Below are positions 7,391 through 14,835 of a stretch of DNA of 34,136 nucleotides, one piece after another. The position numbers were made by a program, and so were the translations under genes. Each line of letters starts with the position of its first letter. Position 1 is the first letter of the stretch. This DNA comes from Streptomyces boncukensis (GTDB lineage: Bacteria > Actinomycetota > Actinomycetes > Streptomycetales > Streptomycetaceae): contig NZ_JAAKZZ010000018.1 in NCBI RefSeq assembly GCF_011045075.1, forward strand, positions 1 to 34,136, given 5' to 3'. The notes under the pieces were generated by a model, which did no database searches, was not told where the DNA came from, and worked only from the letters and a program-made list of their open reading frames with translations.

Positions 7391-8641
7391 ATGCCCGCAC
7401 GTCTGACCCGCCCGCACCGCGACGACGTGCTCGTCGCCGTGTGCGGACTGGCGGGCGGCCTGCTGCTGTGGGCGTTCGGGCTGTACAACTCGCCGGCGCT
7501 GGTGGGCGCGCGCTGGCTCCCGCTGCTGCCGCTGGCGGTGATGTGTCTGCTGGTGCTCGGGCGGCGGACCGCGCAGCCGTGGGTGCTGGTGGCGGCCGTC
7601 CCCGTCGAGGCCGCCGACATGCTGACCGGCGGGATACTGGCGACGCTGATCCTGTTCACCGACATCGTCTACGCCGCCGTGCTGTACGGCTCGCCCCGGC
7701 TGGGCCGGATCCTGCTGCCGGGCACGGTCGTCTTCACGGTCGCCGTGACCTTCGGGCTGCTGGCCGTCTCCCGCGATCCGCAGGTGCTGCTGGTAGGCGC
7801 GCTCACGGGCGGGATCACCATGGTCCCGGCGTGGACGGGCGCGCTGGTCCGCCAGCACAAGGACCGCGCCTCGGCCGAGCGGCTGCGGGCCGAGCAGACC
7901 GCGCTGCTGGCCGAGATGGACCGGGCGCAGGCGATCAACGCCGAGCGCTCCCGGATGGCCCGCGAGCTGCACGACGTGGTCGCCAACCATCTCTCGGCCA
8001 TCGCCATCCACTCCACGGCGGCGCTCTCCCTGGACGACGGCGGGGGCGACGGCGCGGGCGACGGCGGGGGCGACAACGGGGTCGGCGCGGCGCGGCGCGA
8101 CGCGCTGGGCGTCATCCGGGAGAACAGCGTGCAGGGCCTGGCCGAGATGCGCCGTCTGATCGGGCTGCTGCGAGACGCCTCGGGTGACGCGGAGCCCGCC
8201 GCCACACCGTCCCTGAACGGCCTGGAGGCGCTGCTGGCGCGGGCCCGCGGGGACGGCGAGGGCCTGGCGTTCACGCTGCGCGACGCCCGTGCGGACGGCG
8301 CCGCGCTGCCCGCGCCCGTCGAGCTCGCCGCATATCGCGTCGTCCAGGAGGCGGTCACCAACGCGCTCAAGCACGCGGCGCCGGGCACCGTCGAGGTGGC
8401 GCTGGCCACCGGGGGCGATGTGCTGCGCATCCGGGTGACCAGCCCGCTCGCGGACCGCGACGGGCCGCGCGTCCCGGGCTCGGGCGCCGGGCTGGTCGGG
8501 ATGCGGGAGCGGGTGGAGCTGCTGCGCGGGGAGCTGACGGCGGGCCCCGTCACCGGCGCGCACGGCGGGAAGGTCTGGGAGGTGTGCGCGGTGCTGCCCG
8601 CGCGGGCGGAGGCTCGGAGCGATCGGGAGGAGAGCAGGTGA
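7391..8641 (+). CDS. chiS: Sensor histidine kinase, NarL/DesK class (ChiS-like)
   Basis: A 416-residue membrane kinase with about six helices in residues 13-152, then a HisKA_3 dimerisation domain with the phospho-acceptor His194 in RSRMARELHDVVANHL, and an HATPase domain (about 285-400) with AYRVVQEAVTNALKHA and GAGLVGMRERVELLRG. A Gly/Asp-rich insert (about 216-230) from a 12-bp DNA repeat lies between the His helix and the next helix. The stop overlaps the regulator start as GTGA. Position just upstream of a response regulator and a CBM2-FnIII-GH18 chitinase matches the chiS-chiR-chiC arrangement known in Streptomyces, so I infer a role in chitin or chito-oligosaccharide sensing. No extracellular sensor domain is evident; sensing is probably within the membrane. 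Confidence 0.93.
   Translation: MPARLTRPHRDDVLVAVCGLAGGLLLWAFGLYNSPALVGARWLPLLPLAVMCLLVLGRRTAQPWVLVAAVPVEAADMLTGGILATLILFTDIVYAAVLYGSPRLGRILLPGTVVFTVAVTFGLLAVSRDPQVLLVGALTGGITMVPAWTGALVRQHKDRASAERLRAEQTALLAEMDRAQAINAERSRMARELHDVVANHLSAIAIHSTAALSLDDGGGDGAGDGGGDNGVGAARRDALGVIRENSVQGLAEMRRLIGLLRDASGDAEPAATPSLNGLEALLARARGDGEGLAFTLRDARADGAALPAPVELAAYRVVQEAVTNALKHAAPGTVEVALATGGDVLRIRVTSPLADRDGPRVPGSGAGLVGMRERVELLRGELTAGPVTGAHGGKVWEVCAVLPARAEARSDREESR
8036..8071. repeat. 12-bp tandem repeat inside the sensor kinase gene
   Basis: Three 12-base units (8036-8047, 8048-8059, 8060-8071) of GACGGCGGGGGC, the middle one with one change, followed by a degenerate GACAAC. They encode Asp-Gly-Gly-Gly / Asp-Gly-Ala-Gly repeats in the dimerisation domain of the kinase, after the phospho-acceptor helix. 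Copy number could vary by slippage. Confidence 0.8.
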
Positions 8642-9306
8642 CGGAGGAAGCGCCGGTACGGGTGGTCGTCGCGGAGGACCAGCAGGCCGTACGGGCCGGT
8701 CTGGTGCTGATTCTGCGCGGCGCCGGGCCGGGGATCCAGGTCGTGGGCGAGGCCGGGGACGGCGAGGAGGCGGTGCGGCTCGCGCGGACGCTGCGCCCGG
8801 ACGTGGTGCTCATGGACATCCAGATGCCGCGGGTCGACGGGGTGACGGCCACCCGCCGGATCACGGCGGACGGCCTCGCGGACGTCCTGGTGCTCACCAC
8901 GTTCGACCTGGACGAGTACGTGTTCGGCGCGCTGCGCGCGGGGGCCGCCGGATTCCTGCTCAAGGACAGCGAGGCGGCGGCCCTGGTGGAGGGCGTCCGC
9001 ACGGTGGCGCGCGGCGAGGGGCTGATCGCGCCCGCGGTGACCCGGCGGCTGATCGCGGAGTTCGCCGGGGGCCGCGCCGAGCCGCCGGCCGCTCCCCCGC
9101 CGGGGCTGTCCGAGCTCACCCGGCGGGAGCGGGAGGTGCTGGGCTGCGTCGGCGAGGGGCTGCCGAACGCGGAGATCGCCGAGCGGCTGGCGATGGCGGA
9201 GGCCACGGTGAAGACGCACGTCAGCCGTCTGCTGACGAAGCTGGAGCTGCGCAGCCGCACCCAGGCGGCGATCCTCGCGCAGGAGGTGGGCATCACCGGA
9301 GGGTGA
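8638..9306 (+). CDS. chiR: Response regulator, NarL/LuxR class (ChiR-like)
   Basis: A 222-residue two-domain regulator. The receiver domain (about 6-122) has acidic pocket residues in VVVAEDQQ, phospho-acceptor Asp60 in VLMDIQMPRVDG, the Thr pair in VLTTFD and the conserved Lys in FLLKD. The LuxR-type DNA-binding domain (about 152-212) contains LTRREREVLGCVGEGL and ATVKTHVSRLLTKLELRSR. The start is a GTG at 8638 overlapping the kinase stop, with GGGAGGAG upstream, giving coupled translation. It is transcribed toward the chitinase gene, whose promoter begins right after the stop. In S. coelicolor the equivalent regulator ChiR is reported to activate chiC; I infer the same here from position. 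Confidence 0.93.
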   Translation: MTEEAPVRVVVAEDQQAVRAGLVLILRGAGPGIQVVGEAGDGEEAVRLARTLRPDVVLMDIQMPRVDGVTATRRITADGLADVLVLTTFDLDEYVFGALRAGAAGFLLKDSEAAALVEGVRTVARGEGLIAPAVTRRLIAEFAGGRAEPPAAPPPGLSELTRREREVLGCVGEGLPNAEIAERLAMAEATVKTHVSRLLTKLELRSRTQAAILAQEVGITGG

Positions 9307-9322
9307 CGTTCCATCTGCGCGC

Positions 9323-9337
9323 CGTGGTCCAGACCTA
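9323..9337. promoter_or_regulatory. DasR-type operator (dre), upstream half-conserved copy
   Basis: GTGGTCCAGACCTAT (9323-9337 with its leading C) resembles the dre consensus AGTGGTCTAGACCACT: the TGGTC and AGACC cores are kept and the right flank is degenerate. It lies just upstream of the -35 element of the chitinase promoter and, with the second copy, forms the direct-repeat arrangement typical of Streptomyces chitinase promoters. Confidence 0.65.
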
Positions 9338-9366
9338 TTGACTCAGTGGTACAGACCACTTTAATC
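9338..9366 (+). promoter_or_regulatory. Chitinase gene promoter
   Basis: TTGACT (9338-9343) and TTAATC (9361-9366) are spaced by exactly 17 bases and resemble vegetative -35 and -10 elements. They lie about 90 bases before the chitinase start. The spacer is almost wholly occupied by the second DasR-type operator, so bound repressor would block RNA polymerase directly. Confidence 0.65.
9345..9360. promoter_or_regulatory. DasR-type operator (dre) in the chitinase promoter spacer
   Basis: AGTGGTACAGACCACT is 14 of 16 identical to the palindromic dre form AGTGGTCTAGACCACT bound by the GntR regulator DasR. DasR represses chitin and N-acetylglucosamine use genes and is released by glucosamine-6-phosphate. 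The site fills the spacer between -35 and -10 of the chitinase promoter. Confidence 0.8.
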
Positions 9367-9453
9367 TCCCGGTCACTGCGGTGAGCATGCCCCCACGTGC
9401 TCGCGAGGCGGCGCAGGTCCATCCCCGTTTCCCCCGGACCGAGGAGCACCTCC

Positions 9454-11331
9454 GTGAGATCTGCAACCGCACCACCCACCCCCCGCTCCCGACGGCTCAG
9501 ACGCGCCGGGCGCCGGTTCTCGGCGGCGGCACTGACGCTGGGCCTCTCCCTCGGGCTGCTCAGCGGCGTCGGCCAAGCGGCGGCCCCGGCCGAGAGCCAG
9601 GGCGCGGCCGCGACCACCGCGACGGCCGAGTACACCAAGGTCTCCGACTGGGGGACCGGCTTCGAGGGCAAGTGGACGATCAAGAACACCGGGGACGCGC
9701 CGCTCGACGGCTGGACGATCGAGTGGACGTTCCCCGCCGACACCAAGGTCACCTCCGCCTGGGACGCCACGGTCACCAACTCCGGGACCACCTGGACCGC
9801 GGAGGACAAGGGCTGGAACGGCAGCATCGCGCCGGGCGCCTCCGTCTCCTTCGGCTTCAACGGCACCGGCGGCGGCAGCGCGACCGACTGCACGCTCAAC
9901 GGCGCCTCCTGCGACGGCACCCAGCCCGGTGACCAGGCCCCGTCCGCGCCCGGCACCCCGACGGCGAGCGACGTCACCGACACCGGCGTCAAGCTGAGCT
10001 GGACCGCCGCGACCGACGACAAGGGCGTCAAGAACTACGACGTGCTGCGCGACGGGCAGCAGGTCGCCACCGTCGAAGGGCTGAACTACACCGACTCCGG
10101 CCTCAAGCCGGGCACCGACTACGCCTACACCGTCCGGGCCCGGGACACCGCGGACCAGACGGGCCCGTCCAGCGGGGTGCGCCAGGTGCGCACCACCGGC
10201 GGCGAGGACCCGCCCACAGGCGACAAGGTGAAGCTGGGCTACTTCACCAACTGGGGCGTCTACCAGCGCGACTACCACGTCAAGGACCTGGTCACCTCCG
10301 GCACAGCGGAGAAGATCACGCACATCAACTACGCCTTCGGCAACGTCCAGAACGGCCGGTGCACCATCGGCGACTCCTTCGCCGACTACGAGAAGACCTA
10401 CAGCGCCGAGGAGTCCGTCGACGGCAAGGGGGACACCTGGGACCAGCCGCTGCGCGGCAACTTCAACCAGCTGCGCAAGCTCAAGGAGAAGTACCCGCAC
10501 ATCAAGATCCTCTACTCGTTCGGCGGCTGGACCTGGTCGGGAGGGTTCGGCGACGCCATGAAGAACCCGGCCGCGTTCGCCGACTCCTGCTACAAGCTCG
10601 TCGAGGACGAGCGCTGGGCGGACGTCTTCGACGGCATCGACCTGGACTGGGAGTACCCCAACGCCTGCGGCAAGAGCTGCGACAGCAGCGGCCCGGCCGT
10701 GATGCGGGACATGATGAAGGCGTTCCGCGACCGCTTCGGCCAGGACAACCTGGTCACCGCGGCGATCACCGCGGACGCCTCGGACGGCGGCAAGATCGAC
10801 AAGGCGGACTACGCGGGCGGCGCCCGGTACTCCGACTGGTACAACGTCATGACCTACGACTTCTTCGGCGCCTGGGACGCCCAGGGCCCCACGGCGCCGC
10901 ACTCCCCGCTGACCTCCTACCCGGGCATCCCGCAGCAGGGCTTCAACTCCGACGCCGCCATCCAGAAGCTCAAGGCGAAGGGCATCGACAGCGAGAAGCT
11001 GCTGCTCGGCATCGGCTTCTACGGCCGCGGCTGGACCGGCGTCACCCAGAAGGAGCCCGGCGGCTCGGCCACCGGCCCCGCGCCCGGCAAGTACGAGCAG
11101 GGCATCGACGACTACAAGGAGCTGAAGGGCCGCTGCCCGGCCAACGGCAAGGTCGCGGGCACGGCGTACGCGCACTGCGGCAAGGAGTGGTGGAGCTACG
11201 ACACCCCGGAGACGGTCGCCGGGAAGATGGACTATGTGAAGCGGCAGGGCCTGGGCGGCAGCTTCGCCTGGGAGTTCAGCGGAGACGCGGGCGGCGAGCT
11301 GATGTCCGCGATCGACCGCGGTCTGCGGTAG
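9454..11331 (+). CDS. chiC: Secreted chitinase, CBM2-FnIII-GH18
   Basis: Endochitinase hydrolysing beta-1,4-linked N-acetylglucosamine outside the cell. From the GTG at 9454 (GAGGAG seven bases upstream) it is 625 residues. It has a signal peptide with basic n-region (11-21) and hydrophobic core (23-40), with cleavage near 43-45; a carbohydrate-binding CBM2 domain (about 57-154, closed by Cys146 and Cys153); a fibronectin type III domain (about 163-250); and a GH18 barrel (about 257-625). The GH18 motif DGIDLDWE places Asp393, Asp396, Asp398 and the catalytic acid Glu400. Domain order and length match ChiC of S. coelicolor and S. lividans. The promoter carries DasR-type sites, the chiS/chiR pair lies upstream, and a strong terminator follows. 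Confidence 0.97.
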   Translation: MRSATAPPTPRSRRLRRAGRRFSAAALTLGLSLGLLSGVGQAAAPAESQGAAATTATAEYTKVSDWGTGFEGKWTIKNTGDAPLDGWTIEWTFPADTKVTSAWDATVTNSGTTWTAEDKGWNGSIAPGASVSFGFNGTGGGSATDCTLNGASCDGTQPGDQAPSAPGTPTASDVTDTGVKLSWTAATDDKGVKNYDVLRDGQQVATVEGLNYTDSGLKPGTDYAYTVRARDTADQTGPSSGVRQVRTTGGEDPPTGDKVKLGYFTNWGVYQRDYHVKDLVTSGTAEKITHINYAFGNVQNGRCTIGDSFADYEKTYSAEESVDGKGDTWDQPLRGNFNQLRKLKEKYPHIKILYSFGGWTWSGGFGDAMKNPAAFADSCYKLVEDERWADVFDGIDLDWEYPNACGKSCDSSGPAVMRDMMKAFRDRFGQDNLVTAAITADASDGGKIDKADYAGGARYSDWYNVMTYDFFGAWDAQGPTAPHSPLTSYPGIPQQGFNSDAAIQKLKAKGIDSEKLLLGIGFYGRGWTGVTQKEPGGSATGPAPGKYEQGIDDYKELKGRCPANGKVAGTAYAHCGKEWWSYDTPETVAGKMDYVKRQGLGGSFAWEFSGDAGGELMSAIDRGLR

Positions 11332-11362
11332 CCGCGCCAGGCGCCACAGGCACCGGATGACG

Positions 11363-11397
11363 ACCGGGGAGACGGGGCCGCCTCCCGTCTCCCCGGT
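11363..11397 (+). terminator. Terminator hairpin after the chitinase gene
   Basis: ACCGGGGAGACGGG (11363-11376) pairs perfectly with CCCGTCTCCCCGGT (11384-11397) around a 7-base loop. It starts 31 bases after the chitinase stop. No T-run follows, but the 14-bp GC-rich stem suits a Streptomyces terminator. Confidence 0.85.
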
Positions 11398-11456
11398 TCC
11401 GGGTGCCTGTCGCATTTCCGCCAGCGGGCGGCGCGCGGGGCGGCGAGGCTGGAGGC

Positions 11457-11948
11457 ATGCGCACCCACACAGTGATCGACAGCCCCGTCGGCCCGCTGAC
11501 CCTCGTCGCGAACGGCGACGGGGCGCTGACCGGCCTCTATATGGAAGACCAGCGGCACCGCCCGCCCCAGGAGACCTTCGGCGTCCCGGACCCGGACGGC
11601 TTCGCCGCGGCGGCACGCCAGCTCGGCGAGTACTTCGCCGCGGAGCGCGAGGAGTTCGATCTGCCGCTCGCGCTGGAGGGTACGGAGTTCCAGCGCGCCG
11701 TCTGGCGTGAGCTGCGCCGGATCCCGTACGGGGCGACCGTCTCGTACGGCGAGCTCGCGGCCCGGCTGGGCAACCCCGCCGCCTCCCGCGCGGTCGGCCT
11801 CGCGAACGGCAGGAACCCGGTCGGCATCGTCGTCCCCTGCCACCGGGTGCTCGGCGCGAGCGGTTCGCTGACCGGGTACGGCGGCGGCCTGGCCCGCAAG
11901 CGGTATCTGCTGGACTTCGAGCAGAGCGCGGCCCGGCTGCCCGTCTGA
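11457..11948 (+). CDS. ogt: Methylated-DNA-protein-cysteine methyltransferase
   Basis: Repairs O6-methylguanine (and O4-methylthymine) by transferring the methyl group irreversibly to its own cysteine. The 163 residues contain the DNA-binding helix-turn-helix region (ATVSYGELAARLGNPAASRA, 93-112) and the active-site motif PCHRV with acceptor Cys128, followed by the substrate-pocket stretch LTGYGGGLARKR. There is no AraC/Ada regulatory domain, so it is the Ogt type. The ATG at 11457 lies one base after GGAGG, which is tight, but the preceding in-frame sequence is not conserved in character. It stands alone between the chiC terminator and the convergent CoA-transferase gene, only five bases from the latter's stop. 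Confidence 0.95.
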   Translation: MRTHTVIDSPVGPLTLVANGDGALTGLYMEDQRHRPPQETFGVPDPDGFAAAARQLGEYFAAEREEFDLPLALEGTEFQRAVWRELRRIPYGATVSYGELAARLGNPAASRAVGLANGRNPVGIVVPCHRVLGASGSLTGYGGGLARKRYLLDFEQSAARLPV

Positions 11949-11953
11949 CGGGT

Positions 11954-13294
11954 TCACAGCAGGTGCTGCTCGCGCGCCGCCGCCGTCAGCTCGTCGCGGA
12001 AGTCCGGGTGGGCCAGCGCGATCAGCGCCTCGGCACGCTCGGCCGAGGCGAGGCCCTTGAGGTTGGCGGCGCCGTACTCGGTGACCACGTAGTGCACATC
12101 GGTGCGCGGGGTGGTGACGGGTCCCGAGAGCCGGGGGACGAGCTTGCTGACCGTACCGCCCCTGGCCGTGGACTGGAACGCCATCACGGATCTGCCGCCC
12201 CGGGAGGCGTACGCGCCACGCACGAAGTCCACCTGCCCGCCCGTGGCGGTGAACTGGTGCCCGCCCAGGTACTCGGAGTTGCACGCGCCCGTGAGGTCCA
12301 TCTCGACCGTGGAGTTAACCGAGACCACGCGGTCGTTGCGGGCGATGACCGACGGGTCGTTGACGTAGCCGACCGGGTGCGACTCCAGGGCGAGGTTCCC
12401 GTCCATGAAGCGGTAGAAGGGCTCGTCGCCCATGGCGAACGTGAAGACGGCCTTGCCCCGGTTGACGCTCTTGTGGCTGCCCGTGGCGGCGCCGGAGGAG
12501 ATCAGCTCCGCGAGCCCGGGGGTCAGCACCTCGGTGTGGACGCCCAGGCCCTCGCGGTCCTTCAGCGCCTCGCAGACCGCGTTGGGCAGGCCGCCCACGC
12601 CGATCTGCAGGCAGGCGTGCTCGGGAACCAGCTCCGCGATCCGCTCGGCGATCTGCCGCTCCTGGGGGTGGACGGGGCGCGGGGACAGCTCCGGCAGCGG
12701 CGCCTCGTGCTCGACGACGGCATCGACCTCGGATATGTGCAGGGAGGAGTGCCCGAAGACCCGGGGCATCCGCGGGTTCACCTCGACGATCAGCCGGCGC
12801 GCCTGGCGGGCCACCGAGCTGGTGTAGTCGTTGTTGGTGCCGAACGTGAACCAGCCGTGCTCGTCCATCGGCGAGACGGTGACGAGGAAGGTGTCCACGG
12901 GCACCTGCTCGGCGAAGAGCCGGGACGCCTGGCTGAAGTGGCTGGGGACGTAGTGGACGACCTTGCCGATGCCGTCCTTCTCCGCGCGGGCCGCCAGCTC
13001 GCGCTCCGCCCGCTGGAAGAAGAAGGAGTACGGCCGGATGCGTCCCATCAGCTCGTACTGCAGGAGCGTCCGGCGCATGGGCTCCTCGGCGTGGAAGTAG
13101 TAGAGCCGCACGCCGTCGACGTCGCCCGCCCGCGCGCGGTCGGCCAGCGCGCGCATCAGCTCGGGCGGCTGCGAGGCGGCTTGGCTCAGCGCCACGGCCG
13201 AGCCGTCGGCGATGCGCTCGACCGCGCTGTCGGCGTCGGTGAGCTTGCGCTGGTACACGCCCTGGTACCGCTCGTACGCGAATCCGGGTGCCAT
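11954..13294 (-). CDS. Acetyl-CoA hydrolase/transferase family CoA-transferase, probable itaconate CoA-transferase
   Basis: Class I CoA-transferase of the Cat1/4-hydroxybutyrate CoA-transferase family, 446 residues in two alpha/beta halves. The family glutamate that forms the enzyme-CoA thioester aligns with Glu255 in GVHTEVLTPGL. Other visible signatures are GVGGLPNAV (232-240), STVEMDLTGACNSE (328-341), the glycine loop TATGGQVDFVRG (349-360) and TEYGAANLKG (405-414). Its start shares one base with the stop of the MaoC gene, so translation is coupled. Third gene of a CitE-MaoC-CoA-transferase operon. In the Yersinia itaconate operon the same family (RipA) activates itaconate with succinyl-CoA; I infer that role here. 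4-Hydroxybutyrate or acetate/succinate CoA transfer remains possible. Confidence 0.9.
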   Translation of the reverse strand: MAPGFAYERYQGVYQRKLTDADSAVERIADGSAVALSQAASQPPELMRALADRARAGDVDGVRLYYFHAEEPMRRTLLQYELMGRIRPYSFFFQRAERELAARAEKDGIGKVVHYVPSHFSQASRLFAEQVPVDTFLVTVSPMDEHGWFTFGTNNDYTSSVARQARRLIVEVNPRMPRVFGHSSLHISEVDAVVEHEAPLPELSPRPVHPQERQIAERIAELVPEHACLQIGVGGLPNAVCEALKDREGLGVHTEVLTPGLAELISSGAATGSHKSVNRGKAVFTFAMGDEPFYRFMDGNLALESHPVGYVNDPSVIARNDRVVSVNSTVEMDLTGACNSEYLGGHQFTATGGQVDFVRGAYASRGGRSVMAFQSTARGGTVSKLVPRLSGPVTTPRTDVHYVVTEYGAANLKGLASAERAEALIALAHPDFRDELTAAAREQHLL

Positions 13295-13821
13295 CAGTAG
13301 TTCGCCTCCCGCTCGGGGGAGTGCCCCCGCTTGTAGATCAGCATGGTGCGTTCGAAGGTCATGACGACGGTGCCGTCCTGGTTGCGGCCCGTGGTGCGGA
13401 CCGTGACGATCCCCTGGGTCGGCCTGCTCCTCGACTCGCGCTTGTGCAGCACCTCGCTCTCCGCGTAGAGGGTGTCCCCCGCGAACACCGGGTGGGTCGC
13501 GCGGACCTTGTCCCAGCCCAGGTTGGCCACCACCTTGGCGCTGACCGTACGGACGCTCATTCCGGTCAGCAGCGCGACGGTGAGCGTGGAGTCGACCAGC
13601 GGCCTGCGCCACTCGGTGCGCGCCGCGTACGCGGCGTCGAAGTGCACCTGCTGGGTGTTCATCGTCAGCAGGGTCATCCAGATGTTGTCGCCGTCGGTGA
13701 CCGTGCGGCCCGGACGGTGCTCGAAGGTGTCGCCCGGTACGAAGTCCTCGTAGTAGAGGCCGGAGGTCTCGCGGTAGCGGTTCGGGGCGATCTCGCGGAA
13801 CTGCGACGGTGTGTGGTCCAT
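13294..13821 (-). CDS. MaoC-family enoyl-CoA hydratase, probable itaconyl-CoA hydratase
   Basis: A 175-residue hot-dog-fold hydratase. The segment LLTMNTQQVHFDAAYA (51-66) corresponds to the family motif TGDxNPIHxD; His60 is kept, but the usual catalytic Asp position is Asn55. PVFAGDTLYAESEVL (111-125) is the second conserved block. The ATG at 13821 follows AGGAG eight bases upstream; the end overlaps the next gene by one base. Placed between a CitE-type lyase and a CoA-transferase, it fits itaconyl-CoA hydratase (RipB/Ich), adding water to give (S)-citramalyl-CoA. A mesaconyl-CoA hydratase role, as in the ethylmalonyl-CoA pathway, is the main alternative, but no crotonyl-CoA reductase or mutase gene is present here. 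Confidence 0.87.
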   Translation of the reverse strand: MDHTPSQFREIAPNRYRETSGLYYEDFVPGDTFEHRPGRTVTDGDNIWMTLLTMNTQQVHFDAAYAARTEWRRPLVDSTLTVALLTGMSVRTVSAKVVANLGWDKVRATHPVFAGDTLYAESEVLHKRESRSRPTQGIVTVRTTGRNQDGTVVMTFERTMLIYKRGHSPEREANY

Positions 13822-13844
13822 GACGGGTTCTCCTAGACGAGTGG

Positions 13845-14723
13845 TCACCGGGAGGCGGCGTACGAGGAGGCGTCCGGCAGGCCGGCGAGGATGCGGCGGG
13901 CGCGGCGCGCGACCGCCTCGTCGACCATGGCGCCGTCCACCGTCCCGGCCCCGCCCTCTCCGGCCGCGAGCACGCGCCGCGCCCAGTCGCCCTGGGCGGC
14001 GGTGGGGGTGAAGACGTCGTTGAGGACGGCGACGTGGGAAGGGTGGATGGCCGCCTTGGCGGCGAAGCCGTAGCTCCGCGCCAGCGACGCCTCCGCACGC
14101 AGCCCCTCCGGGTCGCCGAGGGCGAAGAAGGGCGAGTCGACCGCCGGGACGCCCGCCGCCGCTGCCGCCGCCAGCAGCACCTGCCGCGCGTGCCGCAACG
14201 GCTCCCAGCCGGGCTCGGCACCCAGGTCGGCCGCGGTGTCGGCGGCGCCGAAGAGCACGGCGGCCAGCGGGCGCCGGGTGCGGAACACCTCGTGGGGGCG
14301 GGCGGCCGCGCGGGCGCTCTCCGCCAGCGCGACCAGCCGGGTGCGCTTGCCCGCGCCGTGCAGCAGGCCGTCCAGGAGATCCAGTACGGCGGAGGTCTCG
14401 CTCTTGGGCACGACGAGGAGATCGGGATCGGCGGTCGAGCTCAGCAGCGCCCGCAGGTCGCCCACCCCCGCCGGCGTCGCGGGAGAGTTGATCCGCAGCG
14501 CCTGGACGGGCCCCGGCGGAGCGGCCACGCCGGGCTGTGCGGCGAGATGGTTCAGGGCCGCGACCCGCGCCCGGTCCTTGGCCGCCGGCGGCACCGCGTC
14601 CTCCAGGTCGATGATCTGGACGTCCGCGCCCGCCTCGGCCGCCCGCGGAAAGAGCCGCGGCTCGGTTCCGGGAGTGAACAGCCAACTCCGGGTGCCCGCG
14701 AGGTCCCCACTGTCCGCTTTCAT
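13845..14723 (-). CDS. CitE/HpcH-family lyase, probable citramalyl-CoA lyase
   Basis: A Mg-dependent TIM-barrel lyase of 292 residues cleaving beta-hydroxyacyl-CoA thioesters. Visible are RSWLFTPGTEP (12-22), DLEDAVPP (39-46), Arg77 in LRINSP, VVPKSE (104-109), Glu135 and Asp162 as likely Mg ligands (LAESA; FGAADTAADLG), and KAAIHPSHV (223-231). The ATG at 14723 has GAGGAGGG about nine bases upstream. It is the first gene of the operon and divergent from the LysR gene, the same arrangement as ccl with its LysR regulator in itaconate-degrading bacteria. The inferred reaction is citramalyl-CoA to acetyl-CoA plus pyruvate. Stand-alone CitE proteins also cleave malyl-CoA or methylmalyl-CoA. Confidence 0.9.
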   Translation of the reverse strand: MKADSGDLAGTRSWLFTPGTEPRLFPRAAEAGADVQIIDLEDAVPPAAKDRARVAALNHLAAQPGVAAPPGPVQALRINSPATPAGVGDLRALLSSTADPDLLVVPKSETSAVLDLLDGLLHGAGKRTRLVALAESARAAARPHEVFRTRRPLAAVLFGAADTAADLGAEPGWEPLRHARQVLLAAAAAAGVPAVDSPFFALGDPEGLRAEASLARSYGFAAKAAIHPSHVAVLNDVFTPTAAQGDWARRVLAAGEGGAGTVDGAMVDEAVARRARRILAGLPDASSYAASR

Positions 14724-14756
14724 TGGTTTAGCCCTCCTCTATTACTTTCGCTCTCG

Positions 14757-14792
14757 ACGTTACGCACAGCGCTTTACCGCGTCCAATAGAAT
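14757..14792. promoter_or_regulatory. Divergent promoter region of the LysR gene and CitE operon
   Basis: On the minus strand TTGGAC (14786-14781) and TAACGT (14762-14757) are spaced by 18 bases and fit a promoter for the CitE operon. On the plus strand TAGAAT (14787-14792) fits a -10 for the LysR gene and directly abuts the minus-strand -35. The arrangement suits coordinate control by the LysR protein. No single T-N11-A operator stands out clearly. Confidence 0.5.
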
Positions 14793-14835
14793 GTTTAGAA
14801 GAAAACGATGCGTAGAGCGCAACAGAGGAGGGGCG

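Noticed and set aside
9373..11616. A 747-codon minus-strand frame opposite the chitinase
   Set aside because: The chitinase has clear domains, signal peptide, promoter and terminator; the antisense frame has none.
13294..14723. MaoC plus CitE genes considered as ethylmalonyl-CoA pathway genes
   Set aside because: No crotonyl-CoA carboxylase/reductase, mutase or methylsuccinyl-CoA dehydrogenase nearby, while a CoA-transferase and a divergent LysR gene are present, which fits itaconate degradation better.
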